The translations under genes were made by a program, and so were the position numbers. The notes under the pieces were generated by a model. The model was not told where the DNA came from. It worked only from the letters and a program-made list of their open reading frames with translations, and did not search any database. A stretch of 64,000 bases of DNA from Neovahlkampfia damariscottae (lineage: Eukaryota > Heterolobosea > Selenaionea > Neovahlkampfiida > Neovahlkampfiidae): the NCBI GenBank assembly GCA_016618085.1, contig JABLTG010000001.1, forward strand, positions 313,461-377,460. Direction: 5' to 3'. Positions 24,155-36,795 of the stretch are shown here, piece after piece (within the stretch, counting starts at the first letter, position 1; each line of letters begins with the position of its first letter).

Positions 24155-26067
24155 ATGGAAGGAAATTGGATAGAATGTTGCATTTTAGTAACATTTGATT
24201 TAGAATTAGGTCAAAAAATTGAAGAAATTGAACCAAAAGAATATAGTTCTAATTTTACTAAATCACAATTAAGTGATATGTAAAACTTATAAAATAATAT
24301 TAAAATAGAATAGATCATATTTATCATTTCCTGATTCTAATACAACTAATACAGTTGGATCTACTAATTTTAATTTTCGTATACAATACAAAGATGACTT
24401 TTTATATGGATTTGTTTATTTTCGACAACAAAGAGATTCATCAATTGAAAGAGGATTCTTACAAGTAATTAAAAAATATATTAAATATTTCTTAGAAATC
24501 TATAATAATATTAACTAAATATCCATTTATAAAATTATATTCTGAATGTTGTAGTATTATTGGAACTGAATATTTTATAAAATATGAATTAAAAAAAGAG
24601 TTTTTATTTTCAAAAATAATGAAAGATATTAATGAATGGGATAATATTAAATTAAATAAGAAATATATATTTGAATTATTTAATAAAAAGATAGAATATA
24701 AAACACCAATATATTTACCAAATATTTATAATAGATCATTAAATATAATGAAAAGTAATCATCCTACTGATAATTTAAAAAAGAAAAAAAAAAATAATGA
24801 AATTTTAAAATTAAAATTATCAGGAAGTAAAGAAACATATTTAGAAGATTTAAATATATATTCAATATTTAAAAATAATATTAATTTTTTAATTAAAATA
24901 TGGGAATTATTAATTTTAGGTGAATCATTATTAATTATATCACCATTTCCAAAAATATCAAGTGAAGCATGTTTAATTTCAATTTCAATAATATCACCTT
25001 TAATTTTTAATGGTGATTTTAGACCTTATTTTACTGTTCATAATACTGATTTTAAGAATTTTATTGAAAAAGGTAAAAAATTTGGATTTGAAAAATCAAC
25101 TATCATTGGTGTAACAAATCCATTTTTTATAAAATCAATGGAACATTGGCCACATGTATTATGTTTAGATGGTATTGAAAATGAAAAAAAGAAAAAGAAA
25201 TCATCTGTTCCATCTATTCTTGATTTATTTAATCAATCCAATCAAAATTCAATTGAAGAAAAAAAGAAATTATTATGGGAATATAAACAAATGTTTTGGA
25301 CAAAACATAATTTTAAAATTAAATATGATGAAAATTCATTTGAAAATAAATTATTAAAAAAGGATAATTTGATTGAAAATGAAAATATTGAATTAACCAA
25401 TGAAATTAATGATGAAATTATTAGAAATTATTTTAAAAATTTAACAAATGATTTCTTATTTCCATTACATCAATGTTTTGATAAGTTATGGTTGGAAATG
25501 AAATCATATTTTATTATTAGGTAGGATATAATTATAATTCATTAATTAAATAGATCGGAACATACAAAAATATTTAAACAAGAAAAGTTTTATAATTTTG
25601 TTAAAAATTATGGGTATAAAGGTAATAAATTGAATGAATTAATTTCTTATACATTGTATAGATATCTTTAATTGTAAAAAGAATGATGTTTTTGAATTTT
25701 ATAAAAAATTCATTTTTTCAACCAATTTTCAAACTTGGTTACATATTAGAATAAGAGAGGCTTATTTTAATGATGTTATTCATGCAAATTTTAAAGAAAT
25801 TTTGAACAACGCATCAGAAGTTGCAACTATTGATTTATATTTAAGAATTATTGGTAAGGAAATAATAATGAGACTAAAAATGTATTAGATGAAATTAAAA
25901 TAGAAAAGAAAATTATTGATTCAAATGAACTTATCATTCAAAAATTGATTGAATTTCTCAAATTTATTCTTTTATCTCTTCCAATTTCAATACGTACATC
26001 ATTAATTAATCAAAATTCAAAGGAATTATTTGAAGAAAAAGATTTAAAGATTCTGTTGAAAGAATAA
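24155..26067 (+). CDS. DENND6: DENN-domain protein DENND6 (FAM116) homologue
   Basis: Six exons (introns 24280-24313, 24465-24495, 25521-25553, 25622-25661 and 25854-25888), 579 residues, family length. Matches: WIECCILVTFDLELGQKIE, ISYLSFPDSN, FLYGFVYFRQQRDSSIERGF, LTKYPFIKLYS, LGESLLIISPFPK.SSEACL, DFRPYFTVHN and IIGVTNPFF. The family is a Rab14 exchange factor for recycling endosomes. Introns are set by restoring these blocks. The Lys-rich insert near 25190 is a local low-complexity loop. Confidence 0.93.
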
Positions 26068-26115
26068 AAATGAATAAATTATATTTTGATTGGTCTATTT
26101 TTTATCCAATTAGCG

Positions 26116-26456
26116 ATGACCGCAATTCCAACAACAGTAAAGAGAAGAAAAAATTACTAACGAAAAAAACAAAATAGATTTATGCTTTAAGAACTAAAGT
26201 TCCATATATGAAATCATTTTTAATTCAATCACATGTCCTCAGAAATGTTGTTAAGGATCCAGAACAAAGAAAAGAATTATTTTTTGAAAAAGAATTTAAA
26301 ACCAAAAATCTTGGTCGTTTGATCTCATTAGCTGATGATAATGAAACAGATTTACCAATACCAAGAAGTTTTACAGATTTGGCTGATCCAAATGCTGACC
26401 AAAGTGGAATTCCATCCATTTATGATGTTTTGGGATCAGTTGGTTCAAAAAAATAA
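26116..26456 (+). CDS. Small unknown protein, 99 residues
   Basis: Two exons. The first has only 7 codons (26116-26136), then an intron at 26137-26177. The start follows a CCAAT box (26106-26110) by 5 bases, which supports this short first exon over the ATG at 26208. Features: basic N-terminal half (LRTKVPYMKSFLIQ), then KDPEQRKELFFEKEF and an acidic Pro-rich C-terminal half (NETDLPIPRSF...GIPSIYDVLG). No domain recognised. The main frame is clearly coding by composition; the first exon is inferred. Confidence 0.6.
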
Positions 26457-26491
26457 AAAAAAACAATTTCGAAATAATATATGTTGTTATT

Positions 26492-27565
26492 TTATTGATT
26501 AAAAGGTGGTTGAACTAAAATAAATTCATCAACATAAGCACCTTTTTGACAATTTTTACTACAAACGTATAAAATAACTGTTCCAAAATCTAAACCTTCA
26601 TTTTCTTTTAAATGACAATGATTTTCTGGTTCTAAAAAGTAAACTGAAGTTGAAAGAATTTGTACTTCAGGTACTCTTTTTGCTTTACAAAAATCACAAT
26701 CTGGTATAACAATATCACCTTTTAACTCTTTTAATTCTTCATCGTTATCAATTTGTGTTGGTGTAAATTCTTTTTTATATGTTGTCCATAACACTTTCAT
26801 ATCAAATTTAGTACGTACAACTTGATTTGGACATTCTTGTAAAACTGTTTGAAACTTTTGAAAAGCAGTTTCTTCTGACATTTCTTCTTCATCGTCTTCT
26901 TCTTCTTCATCATCATCATCATTTTCAATTTTTTCTTTATTTTTTTGATATTCTCTGTACAATCTTTTTTCATGAGTTTTCATTTCATTTTCGTCTTCAG
27001 AATCATATTCGTCTTCAAAAAAATAAATTGAATTGCATGGAAAGTGATATTCTTTTTTCACATCTTCCTTTTTTTGTTTATTTTTCTTTTTATTTGGTTC
27101 TTTCTTTTCTTTAATTAAATCAAAAATTTCATCATCCTCAACTGTTTCTTTCCAATTCTCTACTTTTTTTTCTTCTTTCTCCTCTTCTTCAGGTGCATCA
27201 CAAGAACCACGAATTCCAATCCAACTAATCATTAATAATAATCTATTTTCGAACCTTCCTTCTTTGTTGATACATTTTTCGTTATTGCAACCAAAAATAT
27301 AAAGAAAACGATCAAGTTCTGATAAAGGAGCATAAATTTGAGATATCAAATATAATTTTGATGAACAAATTTTACATTTTAATTCTTTTGGTTCTTTTGG
27401 TGGTTTTTCAAGTTGTTTTTCATTCATCCATACCTTTTGATTTTTAAAAAAAATAAATTTATATTTTACAGCTTTTCCACCAATTTTATTGATATAAATA
27501 TCATTGTCTTCAATATTTGTAATTTTTTTATCTGGTATTCCAATGTATAAAGCTTCTTCGTTCAT
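26492..27565 (-). CDS. PDCD2: PDCD2/PDCD2L family protein (TSR4-like)
   Basis: Single exon, 357 residues. The N-terminus has YIGIPDKKI and the motif C.IC...LYLISQIYAPL followed by DRFLYIFGCNNEKC, the paired Cys strands of the family. The C-terminal domain has PNQVVRTKFD, CDFCKAKRVPEVQILSTSVY and DFGTVILYVCSKNC. PDCD2 proteins act as chaperones of ribosomal protein uS5 during 40S assembly. The middle (about 130-230) is a highly acidic and basic insert. Start is the first ATG; CCAAT-type boxes at 27571-27575 and 27593-27597. Confidence 0.9.
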   Translation of the reverse strand: MNEEALYIGIPDKKITNIEDNDIYINKIGGKAVKYKFIFFKNQKVWMNEKQLEKPPKEPKELKCKICSSKLYLISQIYAPLSELDRFLYIFGCNNEKCINKEGRFENRLLLMISWIGIRGSCDAPEEEEKEEKKVENWKETVEDDEIFDLIKEKKEPNKKKNKQKKEDVKKEYHFPCNSIYFFEDEYDSEDENEMKTHEKRLYREYQKNKEKIENDDDDEEEEDDEEEMSEETAFQKFQTVLQECPNQVVRTKFDMKVLWTTYKKEFTPTQIDNDEELKELKGDIVIPDCDFCKAKRVPEVQILSTSVYFLEPENHCHLKENEGLDFGTVILYVCSKNCQKGAYVDEFILVQPPFNQ

Positions 27566-27755
27566 TTTGAATTGGAAAGGAATAACGAAATGATTGGAGC
27601 AGAAAAAAACAACCAATCAAAGCGCCTTCACATGTGATTGGATCATTCAAAAAAGATTTTTTTGTAACGGTGAATAAAAGCTTCAAAAATTTGAACAAAA
27701 ATTCTTAACCACAAATTTTAAAAACAGAATACACCTCATCCATTTTTTTATAAAA

Positions 27756-29877
27756 ATGTCCACAACAGAGGAAAATAACAAAAGAAGTCGCAAAGATTCA
27801 TCAGAAACTGTTTCAGAAGAGTCTCCATCTTCAAAAAGAGTCAGAAAACCGAAAGTGTTTGATGATTTTGATTTGACACCAAGTGTAAATATATTTATTC
27901 TATATTAAAGATGAATTAGTCTCCTAAAAAAAATGAAGAAAATGTTGAACCAATTATAGGTGAAAAGAAAATTGAAAGAAGGGGAAGAAAACCAAAAGGT
28001 CACCCAAAGACACCAAAAGAACAAAAACCAAAAAAAGAAAAAAAGAAAAAAGTTGATGATTCAATGGATTATGAACACGTTGATTCAGAAACACCGAAGA
28101 AAAAAAAACCAGGAAGACCAAAAAAGAGTGTTTCATCATCAGATGATTATGCACCACCACCAAATGTTATAACAGATTCTTCAGAAACTTCAACAAATCA
28201 ACAAGTTGAAAAACGACCACAAAGACCACATAAAGCACCAAAACCAGTTTATGAACCACATGTCTCAGATGAACTTCGATTATTATCAGAATCACATCAA
28301 CAGTGCTATAAAATTTTAGAAAGTCTTATGTTACATCATTATTCATGGCCATTTTTACAACCTGTTGATCCTGTTGCATTGAATATTCCTGATTATTTAG
28401 ATATTATCAAAACACCAATGGATTTATCAACAATTAAAAAGAAACTTTTGAGTGGAAAATATGAAACTATTCAAGAATTTGCTATTGATATTAGACTTGT
28501 TTGGCAAAATTGTTTTACTTACAATCCACCTACATCGGATGTAGTTAAAATGGCTCAAGACCTTGATCAATTTTTTGAAACAAGATTTAAAAAAGTTGTT
28601 GAAGAAAGTAAGAGTATTTTTTTTAGATATTTAAATCCTTTTTAGTAAATGGTGAATATACACAAAAAAAAATGGCAGAGATGCAAAAGAAAATGAAAGA
28701 AATGGAAAAAGAATTGTTGCTTCATAAATCTGGTGGAAGTGCAGTAGTCAATTCTGAATCACCAATAACAGAAGAAATAAAAGTGACACCTGTAAAAATT
28801 CAAAAAGAAGTCAAAAGAAAAAGAGCAACACCAGTTGTTGATTCACGTCCAATGTCATTTGAAGAAAAAAAACTATTGTCTGCTAATATTGGTCAATTAG
28901 ATCCAATTAAATTAACAAAGATTGTAGATATTATTCAGTCTCGTGCACCAAAAGCATCATCACAATCTGTTGAACAAGAAATTGAAATTGATTTGGACAA
29001 ATTAGATGCTGTTACACTTAGACAAATTGAAAAATATATAAAGACTACTCTAACAGGTTCAAAAAAGAAAAATTATGTAAAAACTTCAAAATCACTTTCA
29101 ACACCTCCATCAACTACAACAAGTACAAGTTCTTTAGTGAAACAAGAAACCGTCACTCAACAACAATTACCACCTCCACCACAAACTATTTCAAATCAAG
29201 AACAAAATACAAAACTTGAGAGTAGTTCTTCAGATTCTGATTCTTCATCATCAGATTCTGATTCTGATGATGAAAAGAACTCAAATGCTCAAGAAGGTAA
29301 ATAAAATGAATTAAACATTTTAATTTTGAATTCAGATGTTTGTCAATATTATTCAATTGAAAGTGTTCATTCTTTAAAAATTAACATTAAAAAGATATCA
29401 AACAATTCTCTTAAAAACCAAGACTCTGTGAAAATAAAACCAAAAACTATTTCTTTTTCTTTTGGTACCCTTAAAAATAAAAAGGATGAAGTAGTACAAG
29501 CTGAAATTCTTTCAACAACAATTGAAGATTTAGATTTGGATGAATCAAAATTTTCATGGAATTTTATTGAACAAGATGAACAAAAAGATGATTCACAAGA
29601 TAATGATAAAATATGGATGGAACATCAAAGAATGTATCAAAATTATAAAGAAAAATTAAAATTAAGAGAAAATTATTTAAAAAAAAGAATGATTGATATT
29701 GTTCAAGAACATGAAGAAAAATCAATTTTGGAAAAAGAAAAAGAAATTGAAGAAGAAAGAGAAAAAGAAAAAAGAGAAAGAGAAAAAGAAAAGAAAATGT
29801 TATCTCAAACATTTGACGATGATGAATTTACACTTTTGGAATCATTTACACCTTCTTCTTTATTCAAAATGAAATAA
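27756..29877 (+). CDS. BET family protein: AT-hooks, one bromodomain, NET domain
   Basis: Four exons (introns 27885-27919, 28608-28645 and 29297-29335), 669 residues. N-terminal AT-hook-like motifs RRGRKPKGHP and KPGRPKK, then a bromodomain at about 150-270 with the WPF shelf (HHYSWPFLQPVDPVALNIPD), IIKTPMDLSTIKKKL and the acetyl-lysine-binding Asn in YNPP. A NET domain follows (RPMSFEEKKLLSANIGQLDP ... RQIEKYIK), then acidic SSDSDS runs and a charged coiled-coil tail. It reads acetylated histones and recruits transcription factors. One bromodomain, as in plant GTE proteins, rather than the two of animal and fungal BET proteins. Confidence 0.92.
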
Positions 29878-29917
29878 ACTTTGATTTTATTGGTCAAAAC
29901 TTGTTGTTTACATTAAT

Positions 29918-30580
29918 ATGAAGAAAATTAAAAACATTTTTAAAAATAATAAGAAATATTACAATACTTCTCTATCAATGGATGATTTCATTAAAATTAA
30001 ATCAAAAGAAAATACAAATAATCAAAAAAATAAAAACTTACAACCAAAAGAATTTAATTTAGAATATGAAAGACAAATGGGTAATTTATTTGACATTGAA
30101 GAGTATATAAAATTGATAAAAGAATTCAAAGGAATTGATTTAGTAGTAATGGATTTAAAAGAAAAAACAAACTATACAGATTATATGTAACTCATTTTAG
30201 TTTATTTTTAATTCATAGGGTATTTGTAACTGGAAGTAATCAATATATTAAATTAATATTTAGATGGTCAACGCCATATGAAGACCATAGCCTCAAAACT
30301 GGTTGAAATGGTTTGTTTATTGATTATATATTAATTGATTGAAAAGATAAAAAGAAAAAATCTAGGACTTAATGTATGTATTGAAGGAGCAGAATGTGAT
30401 GACTGGATGTTAGTTGATGGTATGTTCAAATTATTAAATAATCATTAAAAAGGTGGAAATGTGATTGTTCAAATTTTTTCAGAAGACGGAAGAAACTTTT
30501 ATGATTTAGAAAGAAAATTTTGTTTTGAAGAACCTCCAAAATCCGAAGACATCTCAAAATTGTTAGAAGAAGAAAAATAA
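29918..30580 (+). CDS. MALSU1: Ribosomal silencing factor RsfS/MALSU1 (mitochondrial)
   Basis: Five exons (introns 30187-30218, 30236-30263, 30311-30346 and 30420-30452), 177 residues. After an N-terminal extension comes the DUF143 core: FKGIDLVVMDLKEKTNYTDY, MVFVTGNGQRHMKTIASKLV, GLNVCIEGAECDDWMLVDGG and NVIVQIFSEDGRNFYDLER. The family blocks or times joining of ribosomal subunits in bacteria and mitochondria through uL14. Exon 2 is only 17 nt (30219-30235) and is needed for the VFVTG strand. The basic N-terminus (MKKIKNIFKNNKKYY) suits mitochondrial import. Confidence 0.9.
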
Positions 30581-30646
30581 AATTTTTATTTTGATCAAAA
30601 TTGATTGGATAATTTTTTCAAATTTTTATTGGTTGAACTTGATTAA

Positions 30647-32156
30647 ATGTCTGTGGAAGAGAAAAAAGTGAAAATAAATCAAAGTTTGATACTTTCAAAA
30701 GATATCAAAGGTTTATGTAATCATTCATCTTCAAGTGATGTCACCTTTGAAGTACTTGAAGGGAAAGTCAAAAAAGAAAAACCAACCAAGTTTTATGGAC
30801 ATAAGTTAATTTTAGGTTCAAGAAGTACTTATTTAAAAAAGATGTTTGATGAACAAAAGAAATCCAAAACATTTAAATTTGATAAAATGAACCCTTCTGC
30901 TTTTCATGAAGTATTTACATATATCTATACTGGTAGTTGTAAGAAAAAAAAAAAAAAATAAAAAATAAAAAAAAAGGTACATTGAAACAAGAATATATGA
31001 TGGATTTACTTCATATATCATCATTATTTGAATTAACTAGATTGACAAATTCAACTTGTGATTTTATTTTAAAAGGTTTAACACCTTCTACTGTTGTTAA
31101 ATTTATAATGGATGTAAAATCACCAAAATATAGTTTTGATACTAAATATTTAATTTCTAAATGTGTTGAATTTATGGAAGAAAGTAAATATAATAATAAT
31201 AATAATATTAATATAAAGATGATGTTGATGTTATTCATAATAAATCATATGAAGACTTTGATGAAGAAACATTCATATTCTTTTTAAAAAGTGATAAATT
31301 TTCAATTGATGAAAGTGAACTTTTTAATGCAGTGATGAAATGGGTGAGAAAAAAAATAAAAAAATTAAAAATAAAAAAAAGGGAAATAAAAATAGAAAGA
31401 ATAATGAAAAATTAAGTGAAGTAGTTAAAAATATTGTACCACATTTACGTTATCCTTTAATGACTATTGATTTTTTAATGGATACTGTAAAGAATCATGA
31501 AGCAGTTCCTGTTGATTTATATTTAAAAGGATTAGAATATCATATTGTTTCAGATGGTCCATTTGATATGACAGATCCACATTATAAAATTAGATCTTCA
31601 CCAAAAAAGTAAAAACGAAATATTTTTTAAAAATGATAATAGAATTGTATTTGATCCACCTATGAAAAATAAATTAAACTTTAAATTAACAAATGGAGGA
31701 TTAACTTGTGAAAAGGTTAAAGGTGGTAATGCTTGGGATAGTGGAATAATATTTGGTGATAAAGGATTCAATTCTGGTGTACTTTATTGGGAAATTCAAA
31801 TTCTACATTTAAATCATGATAGAAGTGGTATGTGTATTGGAATTACAAATAATAGAAGTACTTCAACTTATAACAAAGATATTGGTATTGGTATGTCAGG
31901 AAATAGACATAATTGTTATATTTCATCTGGTTCAGGTTCATCAGCAAGAAGTTCTGTAAAAGATAGAATTGGTATTTTATTGGATTTTAATAAGAAGAAG
32001 GTTTTCTTTTTTAGAAATGGAAATTATTTAAAATTAACAGCTACTATTTATTCAGGAAATACATATTTTCCAGTAGTTCATTTATTTTATCCAAAAGATA
32101 AAGTTCAAGTTTCAATGAAGGAAGAAAAAGATTTTCCAAAAGGTGATTTTTATTAA
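30647..32156 (+). CDS. BTB-BACK-SPRY domain protein
   Basis: Five exons (introns about 30939-30976, 31184-31218, 31344-31381 and 31609-31642), 454 residues. BTB domain at about 25-125 (SSDVTFEVLEGK, FYGHKLILGSRSTYLKKMFD, FHEVFTYIYTGS), then BACK helices (SIDESELFNAVMKW, VPHLRYPLMTIDFL) and a SPRY-like domain (SGIIFGDKGFNSGVLYWEIQ, GTGI-like MCIGITNN, GILLDFNKKKVFFFRNG). Such proteins usually dock substrates on CUL3 ubiquitin ligases. The third intron (31344-31381) is nearly all A on its coding strand. ATTGG at 30628-30632. Confidence 0.85.
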
Positions 32157-32228
32157 ATATTATTTAAAAACATTTCTTTTTAAAAAAACCCTTCTTCGTT
32201 CAAACAAAAAAAAAAACAACCAATCAAA

Positions 32229-35200
32229 ATGGATGAGTACCCTGATGTATTCACTAAACCACCAGTACCTGTTGTATCTTTAGTAATGTTAAAAGAACTT
32301 CATGGAGATATTACAAAATCTATTCAAAATACATGTCCTTTACCTATTAAAATTTTAAGTTTTCCAACGGAAGAAAGTTTTACAAAAAAGAAAATAAAAC
32401 AAGATATTAATTTACAAGGAATATTTAAAAGATCATGGATGGATAAATATCAATCTGTTATACCATCTGTTGCTATGGTTTTAGTTGAATGGTAAGAAAG
32501 GAAAAATAAAATTTTAAACAAAAAAAAAAAGGAAACTTGAAGAAGATTGGAAAAAACAAGAACTTTCAATTATTGGAATCATTGAAAGAGTAAAAGAATC
32601 ATTTAAAGGAAGAAATATAAAAATAATGACATTTATAGTTGTTGAAGAAGAACCAAGAGATAAAGGAGAAAATAAGATTGATGACTTTGTTTCAAATATA
32701 AAAAAGATATGTCAAATTGATTCTAAATCAGTTAATTTTATTGATAAAAAAGATTTATATTTAGGACAAAGTGTATCAAGTGATGTATCCAAAACAATAG
32801 TTAGTTTAAGTATCAATTTTTATAAAGAAAATATTGCAAGAATAAAAAAAGGAAAGAATGAAAATGAAATAATAACATTTCGAAATAAATTTAAAATATC
32901 ATTCTTTCAAGAGATATTAGGAAATTCAACAAAAGTTCAAAAATTTTTACAACAAGGATATGAAATATTAATTGAAATACAAAATTTAAATCAATTTAGT
33001 GATAATGAAATAAGAACATTATCAGATTATATTAATTTAAAATTATGTTTATTAAAAATATCAGAAAAGAAAGTTGATTTAGCTATTAAACAATTCTTAG
33101 ATCATATAAAATGGTATAAAACATTAAAAGGTGAACCTGAATTATTATTTGAACATCAAGCATTAATTTCAAGACAATATAGAGTATTTGGTGAACATTT
33201 AGAAAGAGTAGTTTTAAATAATCAATCATCTTATGGTAATCCTGGTTTTTATTTTCAATCTGCTGCTATTTATTCAAAAAATAGAAAAAAATGGTCAAAA
33301 AGAACAATTGATACATTTAAATCAAAAAATAAAATACCAGAAAATTTAAATACTTATATTGAAGAAAAATATATTTTAAATGGTTTTATTGGTCAAAGAA
33401 AAAATGGATCCAATGAAGAATATTTTAAAATAATTTTAAATGAATCAAAAATTAATCATTCAGAAGATATAATTAAAATGTTAACAAAGTCATATGATCA
33501 TTATTTTAAAAGAAATCAAAAAAGAATGATTTATTATATTGCATCAATGATTGCAAATGAACATTTTTCATCTTCAAATTGGTTAAAAGCAAAGAAATTT
33601 TATGAAAGAATTTTAAAAGAATATAGATTTGAAAAATGGGATTTACCTTTAATTCAAATTTTAAAATCAATTATGATTTGTACTAAACATTTAAATGAAT
33701 CAAATGAATATATTCAATATTCAATTCAATTAATATCAGAATTAAACCAATCAAATCAAATTATTTATAATCAAACCAATCATCAATCAAATCAATTAAA
33801 TTTAAATCAACAACAATTAAAAGATGAATCATTAGATATATTAACTCAATTATTTAAATTTTTAAATCAAAAAGATAATATTTTAAAACAACCATTATTA
33901 ATTGATTCAAATCATTCAATTTTATCTTTAAAAGTTCAATTTGAAAATCCATTCATTTCTGTTTTTGATCCAATTTTATTTTGTTTAAAATTTGATTTAA
34001 ATTCACCAATACCAATTGAATTTTCAAATTTAAAAATATCATTTTCTGATAAACAATATGATATAATAAAACCTGAAACATTTATATTATCAAATAAAAA
34101 ATCAAATGAATTTAAATTTGAAATTAGTATTAAAGAAAAAATGGATTTAAAATGTCTTGATGTTTCAATTGAATTATATGGAAATGAAATTAAAAGTTTA
34201 ATGGATTCAAAAGAATTATTTTTACAAAAGAAACAAAAGAAATTACAACAATTAAAACATTTAAAACAAGATGGTGTTGATACTATTGGTAATGGTAGTG
34301 GTAGTGGTGGTGGTGACAGTATTGGTATTGGTGGTATTGATGAACATATTGATGGTGATAGTATTGGTATTGATAATGATAGTAATGTCATTAGTGGTAT
34401 TAGTGATGATTCAACAACAGAAAATGATACATTAATAATAAAAGAAAATAAGAATTATGTAATATTTAAATGGATAATGAATGAAAATGAATATTATTCA
34501 CAAATATTAAATGATTATGATTTTCGAAATGAAATTGGACAAGGATTATTTGTTGAAAGACCTGTAATTAGAGTTAATCAACCAATACCAAATTTAAAAT
34601 TAACATTTGAACATTTACCACCTGCATTATTAAATGAATTTTATGGAATTAAAATAATTTTAAATTCAAATCAAGATTCAATTATAAATGGTAAAATTAA
34701 ATTTCAAAAAATTGATGAACTTTTAATTTTTAATTTTGAAAAAGAAAGAATAAATGAAATTAATTTTGATGAAATTAAAAATCAAGAAAAAAAAGAAATT
34801 AATATTTTTATGAAATCAAATTTAAAAGGTCAACATAAAATTGGTTTTAATATTGAATACCAAACTACTAAATTTCCAAATTTAATTAAAGATCAATATT
34901 TAGATATTTATACTGATGTACCATTTAGTTCATTATTTCAATATATTTCAACAAGAAGAAAAGTAATAGAATCAAAGAGTGATCAAGATGGTAGTATTGG
35001 TGATGGTGGTGTTACTTCAGGTCAAGATGGTAGTAGTGGTGATGGTGATATTGGTGATGGTGGTAATGACTTAATATCATCAATTAGTATGAATAGTGAA
35101 TTATATTTATTACCATTCTTTACTAAATCATTTCTTCATAAAACAACAACCAAAAGTGAATCATTTCTTGAATTAAAGAATGATTTAAAAAACAAAGATT

Positions 35201-35886
35201 TAAAATTTATTCAACAAGATTCATTTCCAAAGAATGATTTAATATTATTATCAACTAAATTAACATGTAAAACACCATTTGAATTAAAGATTAAATCATC
35301 AAAATTAAATTTAAATTCTAATTTTAAATTTCAAAATAAACCAATGAATTTAACATTTGATAAATCAATTAAAAATTTAGATCATTTTACAATTGTTGAT
35401 TTAATTAGACCAAATTTATTAAATTTAGATTTTAATGATTCAAATTTAAATTTACAATTAGGTACTATTCAAATTAAATATGAAAGAGTTAAGAATTTAT
35501 TTCATCAAAATTTAGATGAAATTGAATTAGAAATACCTTTACCATCTATCAAAATTTTAGATCAAAAATCATTAGTTTCATTTTCTTGTCCTGATAAAAT
35601 CATTTTTGGAAAACCATTTTATTTAAAAATATTTTTAGAAAATCAAAACTTTTTACCAGAAGAATATATTTTGAATGTAAAAGATTCAGATAATTTTTAT
35701 TTAAGTGGTTCAACTTTTATTTCTTTTTCAATTTTACCTTTTTCAAAAAAAGAATTTCATTATTGTTTAATTCCAAAAAATACTGGAACTTTATTATTAC
35801 CAAAATTTGTTATTTCTGCAAAAAGTTCAACTTCTCTTTTATTATATGATGAAGAAGAATGGTCAGTTTTTATTCATCCAAATTAA
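32229..35886 (+). CDS. TRAPPC11: TRAPPC11 (foie gras), TRAPPIII complex subunit
   Basis: Two exons (intron 32492-32531), 1205 residues. The foie-gras region has GIFKRSWMDKYQSVIPSVAM, DWKKQELSIIGIIERVKESF, LYLGQSVSSDV, INFYKENIARIKKGKNE, FRNKFKISFFQE and the HWQYP-like ISRQYRVFGEHLE; the C-terminal half is beta-rich (Gryzun-like). TRAPPIII works in ER-to-Golgi traffic and autophagy. Two Gly/Asp/Ser/Ile-rich repeat inserts interrupt the beta-rich half. The ATG lies 4 bases after CCAAT (32220-32224). Confidence 0.88.
34272..34415 (+). repeat. GGT/GAT-rich coding repeat in TRAPPC11
   Basis: Run of GGTGATAGTATTGGTATT-type units encoding G, D, S and I. Triplet-based and in frame, so it expands without breaking the gene. 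A second, shorter run with the same units lies at 34985-35070. Confidence 0.7.
34985..35070 (+). repeat. Second GGT/GAT coding repeat in TRAPPC11
   Basis: GATGGTAGTATTGGTGATGG-type units coding for D, G, S and I. Same composition as the run 600 bases upstream, placed in another loop of the beta-rich half. Confidence 0.65.
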
Positions 35887-35910
35887 ATATTTTTTTATTT
35901 CTCACTCCCC

Positions 35911-36690
35911 TTATTCTTCATTTTGTTGATTATATGAATTCAATAAATCTTTTGCATCTTTATGACCTTTATTTGATGCTTTCTTTAAATATTCAATTCC
36001 TAATTTAATATTTTCTATTTCAATCAATAAATAATAAACACCCAATCGAAATTCTGATTCAGTAAATTCTTGATTTGCTGATAATTTGAAATATTCAAGT
36101 GATTTATCATCATTTTGTTCAACACCTTCACCATAATAATACATCATTCCAAGTTGATATTGACAATGAGCATCATTTTGATTTGCACCAATTTGAAAAT
36201 AATTAAATGATTTTTTAAAGTTTTTAATTGATTTATAATATTCAGCTAACTCAATAGTTGCTTTGATATATCCTTTTTGAGATGATTTTAATAAACATTC
36301 AAAATATTGTTCAAAATTTGTTGTTTGTTTTTTGTACATTTTACTCATCAAATATAATCCATGTCCATGATCTTTTTTGCAAATAGATTCAGTATAATGA
36401 AATAGTTCATCTAAATCTTCTCCAGTAACATCAATTTCTTCTTGTAAATATAAATTTATCAAAAAAATTTGTGATGGTTCATGTCCATTTCTCGCTGCAG
36501 AATCAAATATCTGAAGAGCTTTATCATGTGTCTCAATGTTTTTCCATAACTTTACCGCATTTTCATACTTATCAACAATATTTTCTGTAGTTTGCAAACA
36601 GATTGGTGTCTCAAAAAATAATTGTATTCTTGAAGATTTAAAATACTTTTTTGAATTCTTCAATGACACCTTTTTAAAGTTTGAGAACAT
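35911..36690 (-). CDS. Sel1-repeat (TPR-like) protein
   Basis: Single exon, 259 residues. At least four Sel1 repeats of 35-36 residues can be seen; the clearest is AHCQYQLGMMYYYGEGVEQN followed by DDKSLEYFKLSANQ, with TESEFRLGVYYL, GYIKATIELAEYY and AARNGHEPSQIFLINLY before or after. Sel1 repeats make a solenoid for protein binding. The N-terminus (MFSNFKKVSLKNSKKYFKSS) is basic with no acid, so mitochondrial import is possible. No enzyme domain. ATTGG about 20 bases upstream of the ATG. Confidence 0.82.
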   Translation of the reverse strand: MFSNFKKVSLKNSKKYFKSSRIQLFFETPICLQTTENIVDKYENAVKLWKNIETHDKALQIFDSAARNGHEPSQIFLINLYLQEEIDVTGEDLDELFHYTESICKKDHGHGLYLMSKMYKKQTTNFEQYFECLLKSSQKGYIKATIELAEYYKSIKNFKKSFNYFQIGANQNDAHCQYQLGMMYYYGEGVEQNDDKSLEYFKLSANQEFTESEFRLGVYYLLIEIENIKLGIEYLKKASNKGHKDAKDLLNSYNQQNEE

Positions 36691-36795
36691 TTCTGAAGTG
36701 TTGTTGGATTGGTTTGAAATTTATCCAATAAAAATCTTCAAGAATACAATTGGAAATGGGAGAGAATATTTAAAAAAATAGACAGTAGAAATATT

